From Phialophora verrucosa (taxonomy: Eukaryota > Ascomycota > Eurotiomycetes > Chaetothyriales > Herpotrichiellaceae), in the NCBI GenBank assembly GCA_002099365.1, contig MSED01000005.1, positions 806,001-870,000 on the forward strand: a stretch of DNA of 64,000 nt, read 5' to 3'. A program made the position numbers and the translations under genes. This document shows, in pieces, positions 1 to 12,463 of this stretch (positions within the stretch are counted from its first letter, which is position 1; each line of letters starts with the position of its first letter). The notes under the pieces were generated by a model. That model ran no database searches, was not told where the DNA came from, and saw nothing but the letters and a program-made list of their open reading frames with translations.

Positions 1-3000
1 CGCGACCTGAGCACGCTGGCCCAAACATTGTTCTTCCACCGGGGCTCGAAGCGGCTCTTCCGGGGATGGGGGCTTTTCCTCCTCTTCATGCAACTTTCCA
101 GACTATCGATGCCCACGGCATGGGCGGGCACGGAGCTGTGCTCGATGCCATCTTCCAGGCCATACAGCGCGGTGAGATAGAGGGAGGTCAAGTGCGCCTC
201 CGTATCCCTACCCCTCTTGCAGACATTCGCGATCCATGGCGACCACCGACTTGGGATCCGCGTCACCACCGCCATGTTTCACGCGAAGACTCTCAACGTG
301 CTGGGAACTTTGTCCCAGCCTTCACGATGACACGTTGGCAAGAGGAAGCGCGACTTCTCTTTGGCAATGGCTATGTGGACAAGCTCCAGCGCGTCCAGCT
401 GTGGGTCATGTCTGTGTTGGTTCCGCCCGCTCAACAGGAAGAAAAGGAACGTAGGCGCAAGCGGGAGGAAGAAGCGAGAGCAGAGCTTGAGGAAGCAGAG
501 AGACTGAGAGTTGAAGCAGCACGACGCAAGAAAGAACAGGAGGAGCAGGAGGAGCAGGCGCGCATACGGGCGGAAGCTGAAGCCGCCGCTGCCGCTCAGG
601 CTAGAGGCCAGGAGGAGGCTCACGAGCAGCAGGAAGAGAGTGACACAGATCCTATGGAGGACGTTCAAGGCACAGGCGCCGCCACTGCACAGGATGCCGG
701 TGAGAGTGCAGATTCCATTTCAGCAGCTGCCGAAGCTCGACCTCGTGTTTTCACCACCATCAGAGGCCGTCAGCTCGACATTACCGGTTTGGATATCGAT
801 ATCGACTACCTCGAAGCATTACCAGAGGAACTCCGGGAAGAAGTGATTATGCAGCAATACGCCACTCGGCGCGAAGAAGCTCGAGAACAAGGAACCGAAT
901 CCAACGAGATTGATCCAGACTTCCTCAACGCGCTACCAGAAGAAATACGAGAAGAGATCCGGCAACAAGAAGCTCATGCACAGCGACGACGAGAACGTGA
1001 AGAAGCTCGCAGACAAGCTGCAGCCAGCGGTGGTGCGCCGGCACAGCCAGAAGAGATGGACAACGATAATTTCTTGGCTACTCTCGACCCTGCCTTCCGA
1101 CGCGTCATCCTGGCAGAGCAACCACCGGAGATTCTGCGACAACTGGATCCCCGCCATGCGGCAGAGGGGCGGGCGCATGCTCGACGCCTGTACCAGTACG
1201 TCAGAGGCGATAGAGACCCTCGCGATGACCGGCCCAACGAAGACGCAGCCGTTCGGGACAGCAAGCGACAAATTATTCAGATGGTCGACAAATCTGGGGT
1301 TGCCACTTTGCTCCGTCTCATGTTCCTTCCTCAAGGAGGATCACTACGCACCAACTTGGGGCACATTCTTCGCAACATCTGTGGAAACAGACTCACACGA
1401 TCGGAAGTCGTCAACCTGCTTCTTGTCATTCTCAAGGAAGGCTCAACCGATGTGACAGCGGTTGAGCGCAGTCTTGCGAACCTGTCCTTGAGAGCTAAAG
1501 CCGCGGCGTCGCAGAAGACGCCTCAGCCACTCAAGCGGACTCTTTCGATGCAACCTGTAGGGGGCATCAGCGACGAGGTTACTCCACTAGTTGTGGTTGA
1601 GCAGTGTCTTTCCGCTCTGAAGCAACTATGCCAGAACAACTATCATACAAGAACTCTTTTCATCCGCGAGGTCGACAGCAACCCGGCGTCCAAGAAGGGA
1701 AAAGGAAAGGGCAAAGAAGCTAAGGTTGCCCGATACCCGATCAATGACCTTGTTGGCCTACTGGACCGGAAGTTGATCGTGGAGAGTTCTTCATGTCTCC
1801 AGTCACTTGCAGAACTTTTATCTGCGGTTACTCAGCCACTGCCGAATCTTCTGAAGAAGGACAAGGACAAAGACTCGAATGAGCCCAGACCGAACAGTGC
1901 CGAAGCAGGAAACACCGTGGCAGGTGCTGCTTCTACGGCACCCGATGAGGCTGCACCAGCTGCGCAACCAGACACGGATGTGGAGATTCATGATGCACCA
2001 GCGCCTGCTGACGGGACCGAGGCTTCTGGGAGTGCAGCTCAGCAAACCGAGACGACTGGCCCAGCAGCCGACGAGACTGCCAATACCAGCAACGAAGACT
2101 TGACGACCGAAGAGGGCAAGTCCAAGAAGGCATTTGAACCCCCGGAGATATCGGAGCACAATTTGCAACTCGTCGTAAGCATCTTCGTGGCTCCTGAGTG
2201 CAATAGTGACACCTTCCACTCCACCTTGGAGACCCTGTCCAGCCTTTCAAGCATACCCGGCACGGCTGATGTTTTCAGCAAAGAACTGATCCACCACATT
2301 CAGGAACTTTCAGAGTCCATCTGCAGAGACCTCGACGAACTGGTGCCCCAGCTGAAGGAAGCGCAATCTATCACAGATCTGCATGTGCTCTCATCCACCA
2401 AGTTTTCCCACTCGGGCTCCGATCAGGTGAAGCTTCTACGAGTTCTCCAGGCTCTGGACTATCTGTCTGCACCCAAGTTTGAGAATGACGACAATGCTGA
2501 GAATGCCGTTGTCAAGAGCATCCTGACGTCTTCCTACGACAGCCTAGGTCTCAAACCACTGTGGGCCAAGTTGAGCGACTGCCTGACCACTGTGCGCGAG
2601 AAAGAGAATATCGCCAGCTTCGCTACAATTCTCTTGCCATTGATCGAGTCGTTAATGGTGGTCTGCAAAAATACCTCTCTCAAAGACTCGGTCCTCGCCC
2701 GTCAGATCAAGGAGCAAGCGCCTGGAAGCCCTGCACCGGAAGCCATGGACGACCTCCAAGAGCTATTCTTTAATTTCACAACGGAGCACCGCAAGATACT
2801 CAACGACATCATCCGCCAATCTCCGAAGCTAATGCAGGGCAATGGCAGCTTCAGCTTGTTGGTCAAAAATCCCAAAGTACTTGACTTCGACAACAAGCGC
2901 GCCTATTTTACCAAGCAAATTCATTCTCGTCTGCATCAGCAGCGGCATATCCAGCCACCACTGCAGCTCAATGTCCGCCGTGACCAAGTCTTCTTGGATT

Positions 3001-4088
3001 CATACAAGGCCTTGTATTACAAGTCCGCGGAAGAGATGAAATATGGCAAGCTAAACATTCGCTTCAACGGCGAAGAAGGCGTGGATGCAGGTGGTGTGAC
3101 TCGAGAGTGGTTTCAAGTGCTTGCTCGAGGCATGTTCAATCCGGATTGGGCGTTGTGGCAACCTGTCGCTGCTGACCGCACCACATTCCATCCTAGCCCT
3201 CTCAGTTGGATCAACGGCGAGCACCTGCTCTACTTCAAGTTCATTGGCCGCATCATAGGCAAGGCATTGCACGAAGGCCGCGTCCTCGACTGCCACTTCA
3301 GCCGAGCGGTCTACAAGCGTCTCCTCGGCAAGGAACCAAACCTCAAGGATCTGGAGTCCATGGATCTCGACTACTACAAGAGCTTGGTCTGGATTCTCGA
3401 GAACGACATCACCGATGTCATCACTGAGGACTTTTCTGTCATTGAAGAGCAGTTCGGCGAAGAGAAAGTGATTGACCTCATTCCCAATGGCCGGAATATC
3501 CCTGTGACTGAGGAGAACAAGAGAGAATACGTCAATGCACAAGTCCGCTACCGTCTTACGACTTCAGTAAAGGACCAGATCGAGAATTTCGTGAAGGGCT
3601 TCCACGACATCATCCCAGCGGAGCTTGTCGCTATCTTTGACGAGCAGGAGCTCGAACTGCTCATTTCTGGTTTACCGGAAATTGACGTGGATGATTGGAA
3701 AGCCCACACCGAATATCACAACTATAATGGCAGCAGCCCTCAGGTCATATGGTTCTGGCGCATTGTTAGAGGCATGAGCAACGAAGAGCGAGCGAAATTG
3801 TTGCAATTCGTCACTGGAACAAGCAAGGTCCCGCTCAACGGGTTCAAAGACCTCGAGGGGATGCAAGGCAACACTTTGTTCAGTATTCACAAGTAAGTCC
3901 TACGCTCTTTGCTCCAGTTTGCCAACATACTAACGATACCTCGCAGGGATCCGAGCCAATCTCGCCTCCCTACCAGCCACACTTGCTTCAACCAGTTGGA
4001 CTTGCCCGCTTACGATGACTACGATACCCTGAAGAATAATCTCATGACGGCAATCAATCTTGGCGCTGATTACTTCGGTTTCGCATAA
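1..4088 (+). CDS. TOM1: HECT-type E3 ubiquitin ligase, Tom1/HUWE1 family (3' part of gene)
   Basis: The reading frame is open from base 3 with no stop upstream, so the gene starts outside the window. About 1,340 C-terminal residues are present. Exon 1 runs to 3892, an intron occupies 3893..3946 (branch CTAAC at 3930), and the last exon is 3947..4088. In order the protein shows an acidic and Gln/Glu-rich coiled segment. Three ubiquitin-binding (UBM-like) repeats follow, with cores LPEELREE and LPEEIREE plus a third variant near 1070-1130. A helical middle and a C-terminal HECT domain from about 2900 complete it. The catalytic cysteine codon is 3984-3986, in the motif TSHTCFNQLDLP, which lies entirely in the short last exon. 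The family (yeast Tom1, human HUWE1) ubiquitinates nuclear and unassembled proteins, including excess ribosomal proteins and histones. The family call is firm; the symbol follows the yeast name. Confidence 0.93.
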
Positions 4089-4778
4089 GTGCGGATGGCC
4101 TACTGTGTGCTTGATGGCTGCAGGGTTGAGGCTCGCTCATAATGGAAGGGACGGAGGAGGCAGAACATGGAAATGCACCAGCACGGCGTTTTTGGGTGGC
4201 GTTTTGCAGGATTGACAGGTGGTGCTAGGGAGTTGTAACGGAAGATTATGCATTCAGGGCGTCGAAAAGTGGCATGCATCCCATTAGGAAGTACGATGAC
4301 GGGCCTCAGATCGGCCCTTGAAGTGTATCGCAGCTGTCCAGGAGACTTTGGCCTGGGAACCGGTTGTGCAGATCTCGGACTCAAAGCCATAGTTCATTAT
4401 CCGCAGGCGTAAATAGAATGGGATGATTTACAATAGGTTCTAGCATATCATTTCGGTTCCTTGTTATGAGTGTGATATTGTGTCATGTGAGGCGCGCAAT
4501 TTCTCGCAGTATCCGACTTGCAATACCAGAAAGCTGCCAACCATACTCGCACCAGTGTTGCCCGATGGTTTAAAGCCCAGCCTTGCTCGTGATAATGTCA
4601 CGTGATAACGGCACAGAGGTCTCGCCAAGGAAGGCCTTGCCGCTTACGGACACCCCACTGTTCGACTTCCACATTTTCGAAATCGCAAGCCGGGAATTGA
4701 AACTTCGTCGACCCGCGCCTTCTTGACGCTCACTGTCGTTCATCCCTCGAGTCAATATTTATTTCCCCAACCGACAAG
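4089..4778. other. Intergenic region, Tom1 3' side and eL8 promoter
   Basis: No supportable gene. A 96-codon antisense frame at 4100-4390 has no protein-like pattern. The right half holds the eL8 promoter, including a TCACGTGA palindrome. Confidence 0.6.
4598..4605. promoter_or_regulatory. TCACGTGA palindrome (E-box/Cbf1-type site) upstream of eL8
   Basis: A perfect 8-bp palindrome lies about 175 bp before the eL8 start codon. A second CGTGATAA copy lies just upstream at 4588, so the half-site is duplicated. CACGTG is the known core bound by Cbf1/bHLH factors, which control ribosomal-protein genes in some yeasts. That it acts on this gene is inference. Confidence 0.4.
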
Positions 4779-6157
4779 ATGGTAAGCCAGCAACAATACC
4801 TCCCTCCTCTGCAGCAATGCAGTCCTCGCATAGAAACGCGACGCCCGGTCGTGGGGAAATTCCCGCCAGAACCTGCTTGGAACAAATGACCGCCGACGAA
4901 CAGACGTTGCTGTGACCTCTTAAACGAGTCCTCAGCAACGACCTTTTGGCTCGCGATCATCCCTTGCTTGTTTCTCGGTGATGACTCCGGCTGGAGACGC
5001 GGTTCCCTTAGCAGCTAGCCACTGCTTTGAGATACCCTTCTCCTTAGAGTTCAGAGATATTGGGTCAGAATGTTGACTGACTCGCTCTCTTCTCAATGAC
5101 AGCCACCCAAGGGAAAGAAGCCCGCGCCCGCGCCATTCCCGCAAGGGAAGGCCGGTGCCAGCAAAAAGGCTGCAAAGGTACGCTCCAGTCCATCACTCCT
5201 GTGGTTGAAAATTATAGCTCTGTCCAACCACACTGGGCTCTGAACAAGAGAGACGACAAAACTAACATGCCGTGGTAGAATCCTCTCCTTGAGAAACGCC
5301 CCCGAAACTTCGGCATCGGTCAAGATATCCAACCCAAACGAAACCTCTCTCGCATGGTAAAGTACGCATTTTCCCCGGCCCCGGCCCAATATGCCATGCT
5401 GGCGGAAAGATGAGCGAAGGATGAGAACGTGATCTGACAAGATGGAACAGATGGCCAGAGTACATTCGCCTGCAGCGCCAGAAGAAAATCCTGAACATGC
5501 GCCTCAAAGTTCCCCCTGCGATCGCTCAGTTCCAGAACACCCTTGACCGCAATACCGCCGCCCAGGCATTCAAGCTGCTGAACAAGTACCGACCTGAGAC
5601 CAAGGTTCAGAAGAAAGAGCGCCTGCACCAGGAAGCGACTGCGGTGCAGGAGGGTAAGAAGAAGGAGGACGTGAGCAAGGTATGTACTAGCAAACCCGCC
5701 TCGCTTCTTCATTTCATATCCGTGGTTATCTGGTGCTGAGACTGTGCTATCACAATAGAAACCCTATGCTGTCAAGTACGGGCTCAACCACGTCGTTGGG
5801 CTCATTGAGTCCAAGAAAGCCTCCCTCGTTCTGATTCCCAACGACGTCGACCCCATCGAACTGGTCGTCTTCCTCCCCGCACTATGCCGCAAGATGGGTG
5901 TTCCCTACGCCATCATCAAGGGCAAGGCTCGGCTCGGGACGGTCGTGCACAAGAAGACTGCCGCTGCTCTCGCAATCACGGAGGTCAAGGGTGAGGATAA
6001 GTCAGAGTTGAGCAAGCTTGTCAATGCCATCAACGAGGGATATGCCAGCAAGTATGAGGAGAACCGCCGACACTGGGGTGGTGGCATCATGGGTGTCAAG
6101 GCCCAGGCGAGGGAGACGAAGAAGAGAAAGGCCTTGGAGAGTGCGATTAAGATCTAA
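4779..6157 (+). CDS. RPL8: 60S ribosomal protein eL8 (Rpl8; human RPL7A)
   Basis: This is a structural protein of the large cytosolic ribosomal subunit. The five-exon model is 4779-4781, 5103-5177, 5279-5361, 5451-5679 and 5759-6157, giving 262 residues, the usual family length. Exon 1 contributes only the ATG. All four introns are GT-AG. Recognisable parts are a basic N-terminus starting MPPKGKK, the segment NFGIGQDIQPKRNLSRMVKW, and the L7Ae/L30e-fold core with KASLVLIPNDVDPIELVVFL. It ends in a Lys-rich tail. The start is supported because the first intron begins directly after ATG with GTAAGC and exon 2 restores the conserved PPKGKK. A cluster of introns near the 5' end is typical of highly expressed ribosomal genes. 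Confidence 0.96.
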
Positions 6158-7523
6158 GCGCCGATCATGTCATCCCCTCTTCCTGGCCCTTGTCTCTCGC
6201 GTCCGTCAAGAGGTCCTCTCATCTCGAAATTGTGGCGTCGGCCCCCCTCTTCCCGGCTTGCGACACGACGATATGTGGCTGGCATGTTGTCACCACAATA
6301 ACAGCGAAGAGCAGAAGAATCGGTCATCAAGAGACAAAGCCCCGCCATGTAGTAGTGGGCACCGGGAATGGAGGACTCGTTCCTGCCTGCCTCCATCAAC
6401 CGTTGGGGACCACCTGAAGTAGTCCTTACACTTCGGTTGCCGCATACTTTGTTCCAGGCCAATTCCCAAAAGCCTGCACTTAGTTAAGGACATTAGTCGT
6501 CGTCGGGCGAAAGATGGCAACATAAGAAAATGATACCAATGTCTCTCTGTTCTTTCTTTCTGCTCAGTTTCAAACTTATTCACTGTATCAGTTCCCTTCC
6601 CGCTATGTGTGAAACCGTTTTCCTTCTCAGGCTCGCACTTGAAGCAGACATTATAGCATCGCACCCGCCGTCTTATTGACTCAAATCGGAATATACAGCC
6701 TTGCCGCAACATTCTCCCTCGCGAACACACTGACAAGGCAAGGCCGATACCAGGGGGTGGGTAGTGTCTGAATTCCATCTCCATCCAACCTTACTTCTAC
6801 CTCGGAGTCGTCACCACGGACCCGGACCTGACTTGCTTTGCGTTCCTCACACGCGAGTCAAAGGCCTCGCGCGCTTCATCGAGTGATCAAGCGTGGAAAC
6901 CGCGCCTGACTTTGTCCGATAACCAGCACGGGTTGTTGTAAGGTTCGAACTTTTCGCTGCCCCCCCCCGCCCCCCTCCCGGATACGGTGGCACGCAAGTG
7001 GTGTCTCGTAAGCTGAAGGATCTCGATTTATACTGTCTGAAAACACCGTTTGAATGGTAAGTAGCGCATAATGCCTTCTCGGCGAAATGAGAAAGTCGCC
7101 CTGTCGACATGAACACTAATGGGCCGTCAAGACGTCAAAGAGAAGGAGCAGGGAGGGAGGAACGGTGGCGGGAACTTGCTTGCTCCTGACACAATCTCTC
7201 GAGGAATCAAACATGCGCATTACCAATCCGCCTGCCATTAAAAGCACAAACGTGGCTGGTCGTCATGATCTCAAGACTTCTGTACATTCAACAACCGACT
7301 TGGGAGCCCAAGCCTCAGAACAGTCCATTCTCCGTGGCTATGCTGTGGTTCGCTCGCATGGTGGCACCGCTGACCCAAGACTCCAAACCCCAATTCACAA
7401 TTCTCCCCAATGGTCGCCAAAACCCGTTGCCGCTTCGTCGAGTTTGGGGAGTACAATCGAGTAGTGCTGTGCCAGCCTGTCAGAACTAAACAACCGTACA
7501 GCGTCAGGTCGAGCCATGCATTA
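6158..7523. other. Convergent 3' intergenic region between eL8 and Stu2
   Basis: Both neighbours end here. Frames up to 164 codons exist (for example 6290-6784 minus) but look random, so I call no gene. A C-rich tract occurs at 6960-6977. Confidence 0.6.
6960..6977. repeat. C-rich homopolymer tract
   Basis: Nine consecutive C, then G, then another run of C, in non-coding DNA. It is a simple low-complexity tract with no evident role. Confidence 0.7.
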
Positions 7524-10431
7524 TTAGTGTCGAGTTAAGCCTTGTCGTGCCTAGGTAGTCCAAGTCAGTTATGTGGCGCCCAACATATTTCGAGGGGAAA
7601 GGGCAACGTACCTTCATCGCCTCAATCCTGGCCTTCAGTTGGCTCGTCACCTCCGCAGCTCTCTTCCAATTCTCCTCCGGCCTCGCACCGCTGCTGGGTT
7701 CTCTGCTCCCTACCCCAGGTCTCTCGGCGCCCGAATCACTGGCCTCACGGCTCATCGACGTATAGGCTGGTCGTTGTGGACTACTCCTCCCACTCGCTCC
7801 ATTTCCCATAACAGGAGGACTAATCTTTCGTCTCGCGGCACCGAGGGAGTCGATTCCCAAGCCGTTGTTCTCCTTTTCTTCGCTGGGGGAGAGATCGAGA
7901 CGGTTGCTGTGAGACGCGTATCCGCTTTGCGGTCTGGGGTTTGAGCTCGGGTTTGAGGGCTGTGCCCGTCCGCTCTGAGTACTTGCCGAGCTCCCCGTTC
8001 TATGGAGTGCTGTGCTGGTCGGCCGCGGAGGGTGGGCGATGTTGCCGTTCGCGGGATACCGGCTGCTGGTACTGTTCAGGGCGGAGTCTTCGTAGATACC
8101 TCCGGCTCCAACGTCGGTAGTGTCATCTAGGCCTCGGCCACGCATCATATCTTCTCGCTCGCGGCCGATGCTTTCGCGACCGAGCCGTGATACTTCGCGC
8201 TTGTACCGCTCGCTTTCCTTGCGGATGCTTTCGATCTCGGCTTTCAGGACGTCGCATTCGCCCCTTGCTCGGACTAACTGGGTTTCTTTCGCTTTGATCT
8301 GCAGCACGTCTCGTGTATGATCTTCTATCAGTTGAGCATTTTGATTTTGGAGTTCTGAGATTTCAGCGGTGAGCTTGGCGTTACTGCTTCGGAGGCTGTC
8401 TGCGAGGCTTGCTAAACGGTCTTTCTCCGCCCGCAGCTCTTCGAGTTCGACCCGCTCCATCGCCGAGAGGCCGCTTGAGGCTGGTGCTGCAGTCGGAGGC
8501 GATAGCGGAGCAGCGACTGGTCGGGACAGAGGCCGTCCGGCAAGGCCACCTCGGCCCATACCGAATTTTGAGGGTGACGGTGCTGCTATTTCCTCGTCGC
8601 CATCTGTGCTGGCCGGCGGTGAAATCACTCGCCGGGGACTCGCAAGAGCACCTGGCGCAGGCTTCTTGAGCCCGCCTAGCTTTAGGCTCGCAGGCTGTGC
8701 CAGCCCTGGCCGAGCTAGTCCTACCGGTTTGGGTGCCGCTTTTGCGGTCAGCTTTGGCTGAAGAGACGCAGCGTCCTCCACCGGCACGGCCGCGGCGGCT
8801 GCTGGCTTTTTGGCGGCAGCAGCAGGTTTCTTGGAGCCTCCGAGCACCTTCTTGCCAACGGCAGACGTCGCTTTCGCCTGAGTTGGTGCCGGCTTTGGCT
8901 TCTCTTTTGCTTTGACTTGGGCGGTGTCGAAAAACTCCTTGACCTTGGCCTTTCGAATGTCGTCCAGTCCGTCCAGGTAGGGGTTCATTGCCCGTTCGCC
9001 GATGATCTTCATTAATATTCCCAGGATTTCTGCACCACCCGATCTCAAGTTCTCGGTCGATTCTGTCAGCAATTTCGTACCAGCATCCGCGATGCGTTTC
9101 TGCTCCTCCTTCGACGGTACGTCTCGCGTAGTCCGCAGACACCTCGCCAGGAATTTTATTGATTCAGCCTTGACGTTGGGGTTTTTGTTCTGAAGGAAGC
9201 CTAAAGTCTCTTCGAGACATTCGGTCAGGGACGTGGAAGCGAATACGGCGTCCAGAGCGGCACCCAAGGCATCTGCCACCGACTGTTTCTTCTCCTTGAA
9301 TCTTTCCATCATGGGCGACATAATGGTGGCGCGATATCGGGCAAAAGATTTCCTCAGACCAAGCGCCAGTTTCTCGACGCAGTTGGCTGCCGCAGTTACC
9401 ACAGCAATATTGGCATCCTTCATACACTTTGCGAAGACTCTCACGAGGTCGTCGAACGGGGCTTCTTTGATTCTGGGGGTGTTGAGGATGTTGAACAAGT
9501 TGTCGAGGGCATCTTTGCGGTCCTTCCACTTGGTTGAGCTGACCATTTCGTGGAAGTCAGGGGGGATCTTGGAGTGGACATCAACTGGTTCTGCGAGGTC
9601 AAAAGGGTTGACTTCTTCCGCCTCCTCTGCCTCGTCGGCTACCTCCCCGCCATCCTCATGCCCGCCCGCCGAGGGTGGGGGTGCTGTAGCCAGGGCTACC
9701 TGCTGTGACCTCGTCAGGCGCTCCTGCTTTGGCGGCGGCTCTTCCTTGACTTTCTCAAACAACTTCTCCAGATCTTGTTGCTGGACGGGTTTTAATTCGC
9801 TCCAGAAAATGACCCTCATTGCGTCCTTCAGCCATCTGTACAGCTCGACCGTGAGATTCTGGGCTTCTGCTCTGACATTCTTGTCGGCATGGCCAAAGAC
9901 TTTGGGAAGGGTTTTAAGAACGGATTTGGGTTCGACGACCTTGACACCGAAGTTGTGGAAAATGGCAGTGATTGCGCCCAGGGTCGCGGCGATTACTTTG
10001 GGTTGCTTGTGGGAGAGGGCAGGTAGTAGTTCTTCGATGACGGGATCTGACTTGTCGATTTCGATGTAGAGGAGGATGGCCTCGAGGGCGCTGGCTTTGG
10101 CTTGAGGTCTCGTGGATGACAGGCCTTTCTCGTAGATGGCTTGTAGGGTGTGACTTCGCGACGTCCTGGCTGCTTGGACACCACCATATTTTAAAAAGGC
10201 GCACAAGGCAGCCAGACCTTCTTGCTGAGCCGCAACATTCGAGTCGCCGGCAGCCGACTTCCACAGGCCCGGGTCTTGTAGAAAGGGTCGAAAGGCGGGA
10301 TCTGCTTCGTCTGGGGTGAGTTCGAACGCTGCCACGGCAGCTTCATACCCACCCTTCCTGGCCTTCCAGTTCTTGTGGGTGAACCTGTCAACGAGCGGCA
10401 GTTTGGAGAAATCCTCCTCCCCGTCGGCCAT
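7524..10431 (-). CDS. STU2: TOG-domain microtubule polymerase (Stu2/Alp14/AlpA, XMAP215 family)
   Basis: This family binds tubulin and microtubule plus ends and speeds polymerisation. The model is complement(join(7524..7550, 7612..10431)), 948 residues. The start is MADGEEDFSKLP at 10431; the upstream extension of the frame reads as 5' leader. The N-terminus has two TOG arrays of HEAT repeats (about residues 5-240 and 305-540). They are separated by a KQERLTRSQ linker. A basic Ala/Pro/Lys-rich linker follows (about 545-650), then a coiled coil for dimerisation (about 655-765) and a disordered Ser-rich tail. The intron 7551-7611 (GTACGT, CTAG acceptor) joins ATGAAG to a 27-bp last exon encoding ARQGLTRH and a stop. 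Two TOG domains plus a coiled coil is the fungal layout. The gene is transcribed away from NudF. Confidence 0.93.
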
Positions 10432-11034
10432 GGTGGTTGTCGGGGAGAGTAGGCGGAGGCGGAGGCGAGAGAAGAGGCTTGCACCGGGCCTTTTGCTCTT
10501 GGGACGCGCTAATGGGCTGTCAGAGTATATTAGTCGTGTACCTAGACAAGACACGGGGAAAGAATGGGCTTACCTGGTGTTATTGTGCTGGCGTCATGCG
10601 CATGCGGTCTTTTGGGGTTATGGAATCGCGCCTTCGGTCTCTGCGATCTGAAGCGGTGCTGCAGGTGCGTCAAACAAATGCGACGGTTATGCGACGCGTC
10701 GAGGGCTAGTTTGGTAGGCGACAATCTTGTGACGACGGGTGGAATTGGTTTGTGGTTGTGATTGTGATTGTTGGAGAAGGTGGGCAGTGAATCTGCGATA
10801 TAAACATTGTCTCGGGCCTATGACAACAACAGCCTCCATGGTCCCTCTCAATATCTCGCTCTTCCGCACTGCTAACTGCCACCTCCCTTCCTCACCTCAT
10901 CTCACCTCTCCTACTCGACTCAGTACTCTCCGCTGTCGGCCATTACCACCTGCAGTCAGTGGAAAGGCAATTGTACTGGTCACGGGGGCTGTTGACCATC
11001 GCATGCGATTGAAGTGGGCCTGCGAATGCCAGAC
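10432..11034. other. Shared divergent promoter region of Stu2 and NudF
   Basis: About 600 bp lies between two oppositely oriented start codons. It contains no convincing gene. Short frames overlap the NudF start but lack protein-like character. Confidence 0.6.
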
Positions 11035-12463
11035 ATGAGCCAGCTATTGACCTCTCGTCAAGCAGAGGAACTGTAGGTCAGCCAGTGGGTTTCCCATTGA
11101 AGTAGTGGCTAACTCGCCTTCTCTCAGGCACAAGTCCATAGTCTCCTACTTACTCTCTACTGGCATGACAGAAAGTGCAAATGCTGTGCGTCGGGAATGC
11201 AACTTGGCCGACACATTCGACGATGCCACCGCCAAAAAGTACGAGACCCTCCTGGAGAAGAAATGGACTTCGGTCGTCCGACTGCAGAAGAAGATCATGG
11301 ATCTCGAAGCAAAGAATGCAGCCCTCCAGCAGGAGCTCGATTCTGCTACTCCGTTGTCCTCGACCCGAAAAATTGACCCTCAGACGTGGCTCCCCAAAGC
11401 CCCCGCCAGGCACACGTTACAAGGCCATCGCCTGCCAGTTACCTCCGTGGCTTTCCACCCTATTTTCTCCTCACTTGCTTCCGCGTCAGAAGATTCAACC
11501 ATCAAGATTTGGGATTGGGAATTAGGCGAATTGGAGCGGACACTGAAGGGTCATACCAAAGCAGTGCTGGACGTTGACTTTGGCGGGCCCCGAGGAGGCA
11601 CGCTGCTGGCCAGTTGTAGTAGTGACCTTACTATTCGGCTGTGGGACCCAAGTGATGAGTACAAGAACATCCGGACCTTACCAGGCCACGATCACTCCAT
11701 CTCCTCCATTCGTTTCATACCTTCAGGTGCTGCAGGGGCTCCATTATCGGGGAACACTCTAGTATCAGCGTCGAGAGACAAAACACTGAGAATATGGGAC
11801 GTCACAACTGGTTACTGCTTGAAGACGCTCAAGGGTCACAGCGAATGGGTTAGGGCAGTCGTGCCGTCAACAGACGGCAGGTGGCTGCTGAGCGCCGGCA
11901 ACGACAACGTTCCCCGCTTATGGGATGCGAGCTCAGGAGAGGTAAAGATCACATTTCTCGGTCATGAACACGTCGTCGAATGCGTGGCTTTTGCTCCCGG
12001 TTCGGCGTACACGCATCTGGCGAGCATTGCTGGCTACAAGAAGCCTCCTCCGACAAGCAGCAGCGGCGAATTCTTGGCAACCGGCGGCAGAGACAAGGTC
12101 ATCAAAATCTGGGACAACCGAGGAACATGCCACAAGACCCTGGTGGGCCACGATAACTGGATTCGCGGTCTTGTCTTTCATCCGGCGGGACGCTACCTCC
12201 TGTCAATCTCGGACGACAAGACGATTCGGTGCTGGGATCTATCACAGGAGTGCAAATGTGTCAAGGTGGTTGACGATGCTCATCAACATTTCATCAGCAG
12301 CATCAGGTGGGCTCCAGATGTCCCAGTTCAAGCGCCCGTGAACGGAGAATCCAACGGCGTGACCAACGGAGTAAAGAAGGAGGACAGCGGTGGGGGTGGC
12401 AAGATACGTTGTGTTATTGCCACAGCTAGCATCGATCTAAACGTCCGCATCTTTGCTGGTTGA
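11035..12463 (+). CDS. nudF: Nuclear distribution protein NudF/PAC1 (LIS1), dynein regulator
   Basis: NudF/LIS1 binds the dynein motor and is needed for nuclear migration and spindle positioning. The model joins 11035-11072 and 11128-12463, 457 residues, close to the usual 440-470. The 55-bp intron has a CTAAC branch. The N-terminus reads MSQLLTSRQAEELHKSI and contains the LisH dimerisation motif (about residues 7-40). A short coiled coil near 60-90 and seven WD40 repeats (about 108-457) follow, with repeated GH...WD spacing such as KIWDWE, RLWDPS, RIWDVT and KIWDNR. An in-frame ATG three codons upstream (11026) is possible, but MSQ matches fungal relatives. The sixth repeat carries a short Pro/Ser insertion, as in other filamentous fungi. 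Confidence 0.96.

Noticed and set aside
4978..5080. C/D-box snoRNA candidate inside eL8 intron 1 (GTGATGA ... CTGA)
   Set aside because: No terminal stem around the boxes, and the CTGA coincides with the likely splicing branch point.
6290..6784. 164-codon minus frame in the eL8/Stu2 spacer
   Set aside because: No start context, splice pattern or regular composition; sits in 3' UTR space.
9233..10069. 278-codon plus-strand frame opposite Stu2
   Set aside because: Antisense of the TOG domains; Ser/Ala-rich mirror composition.
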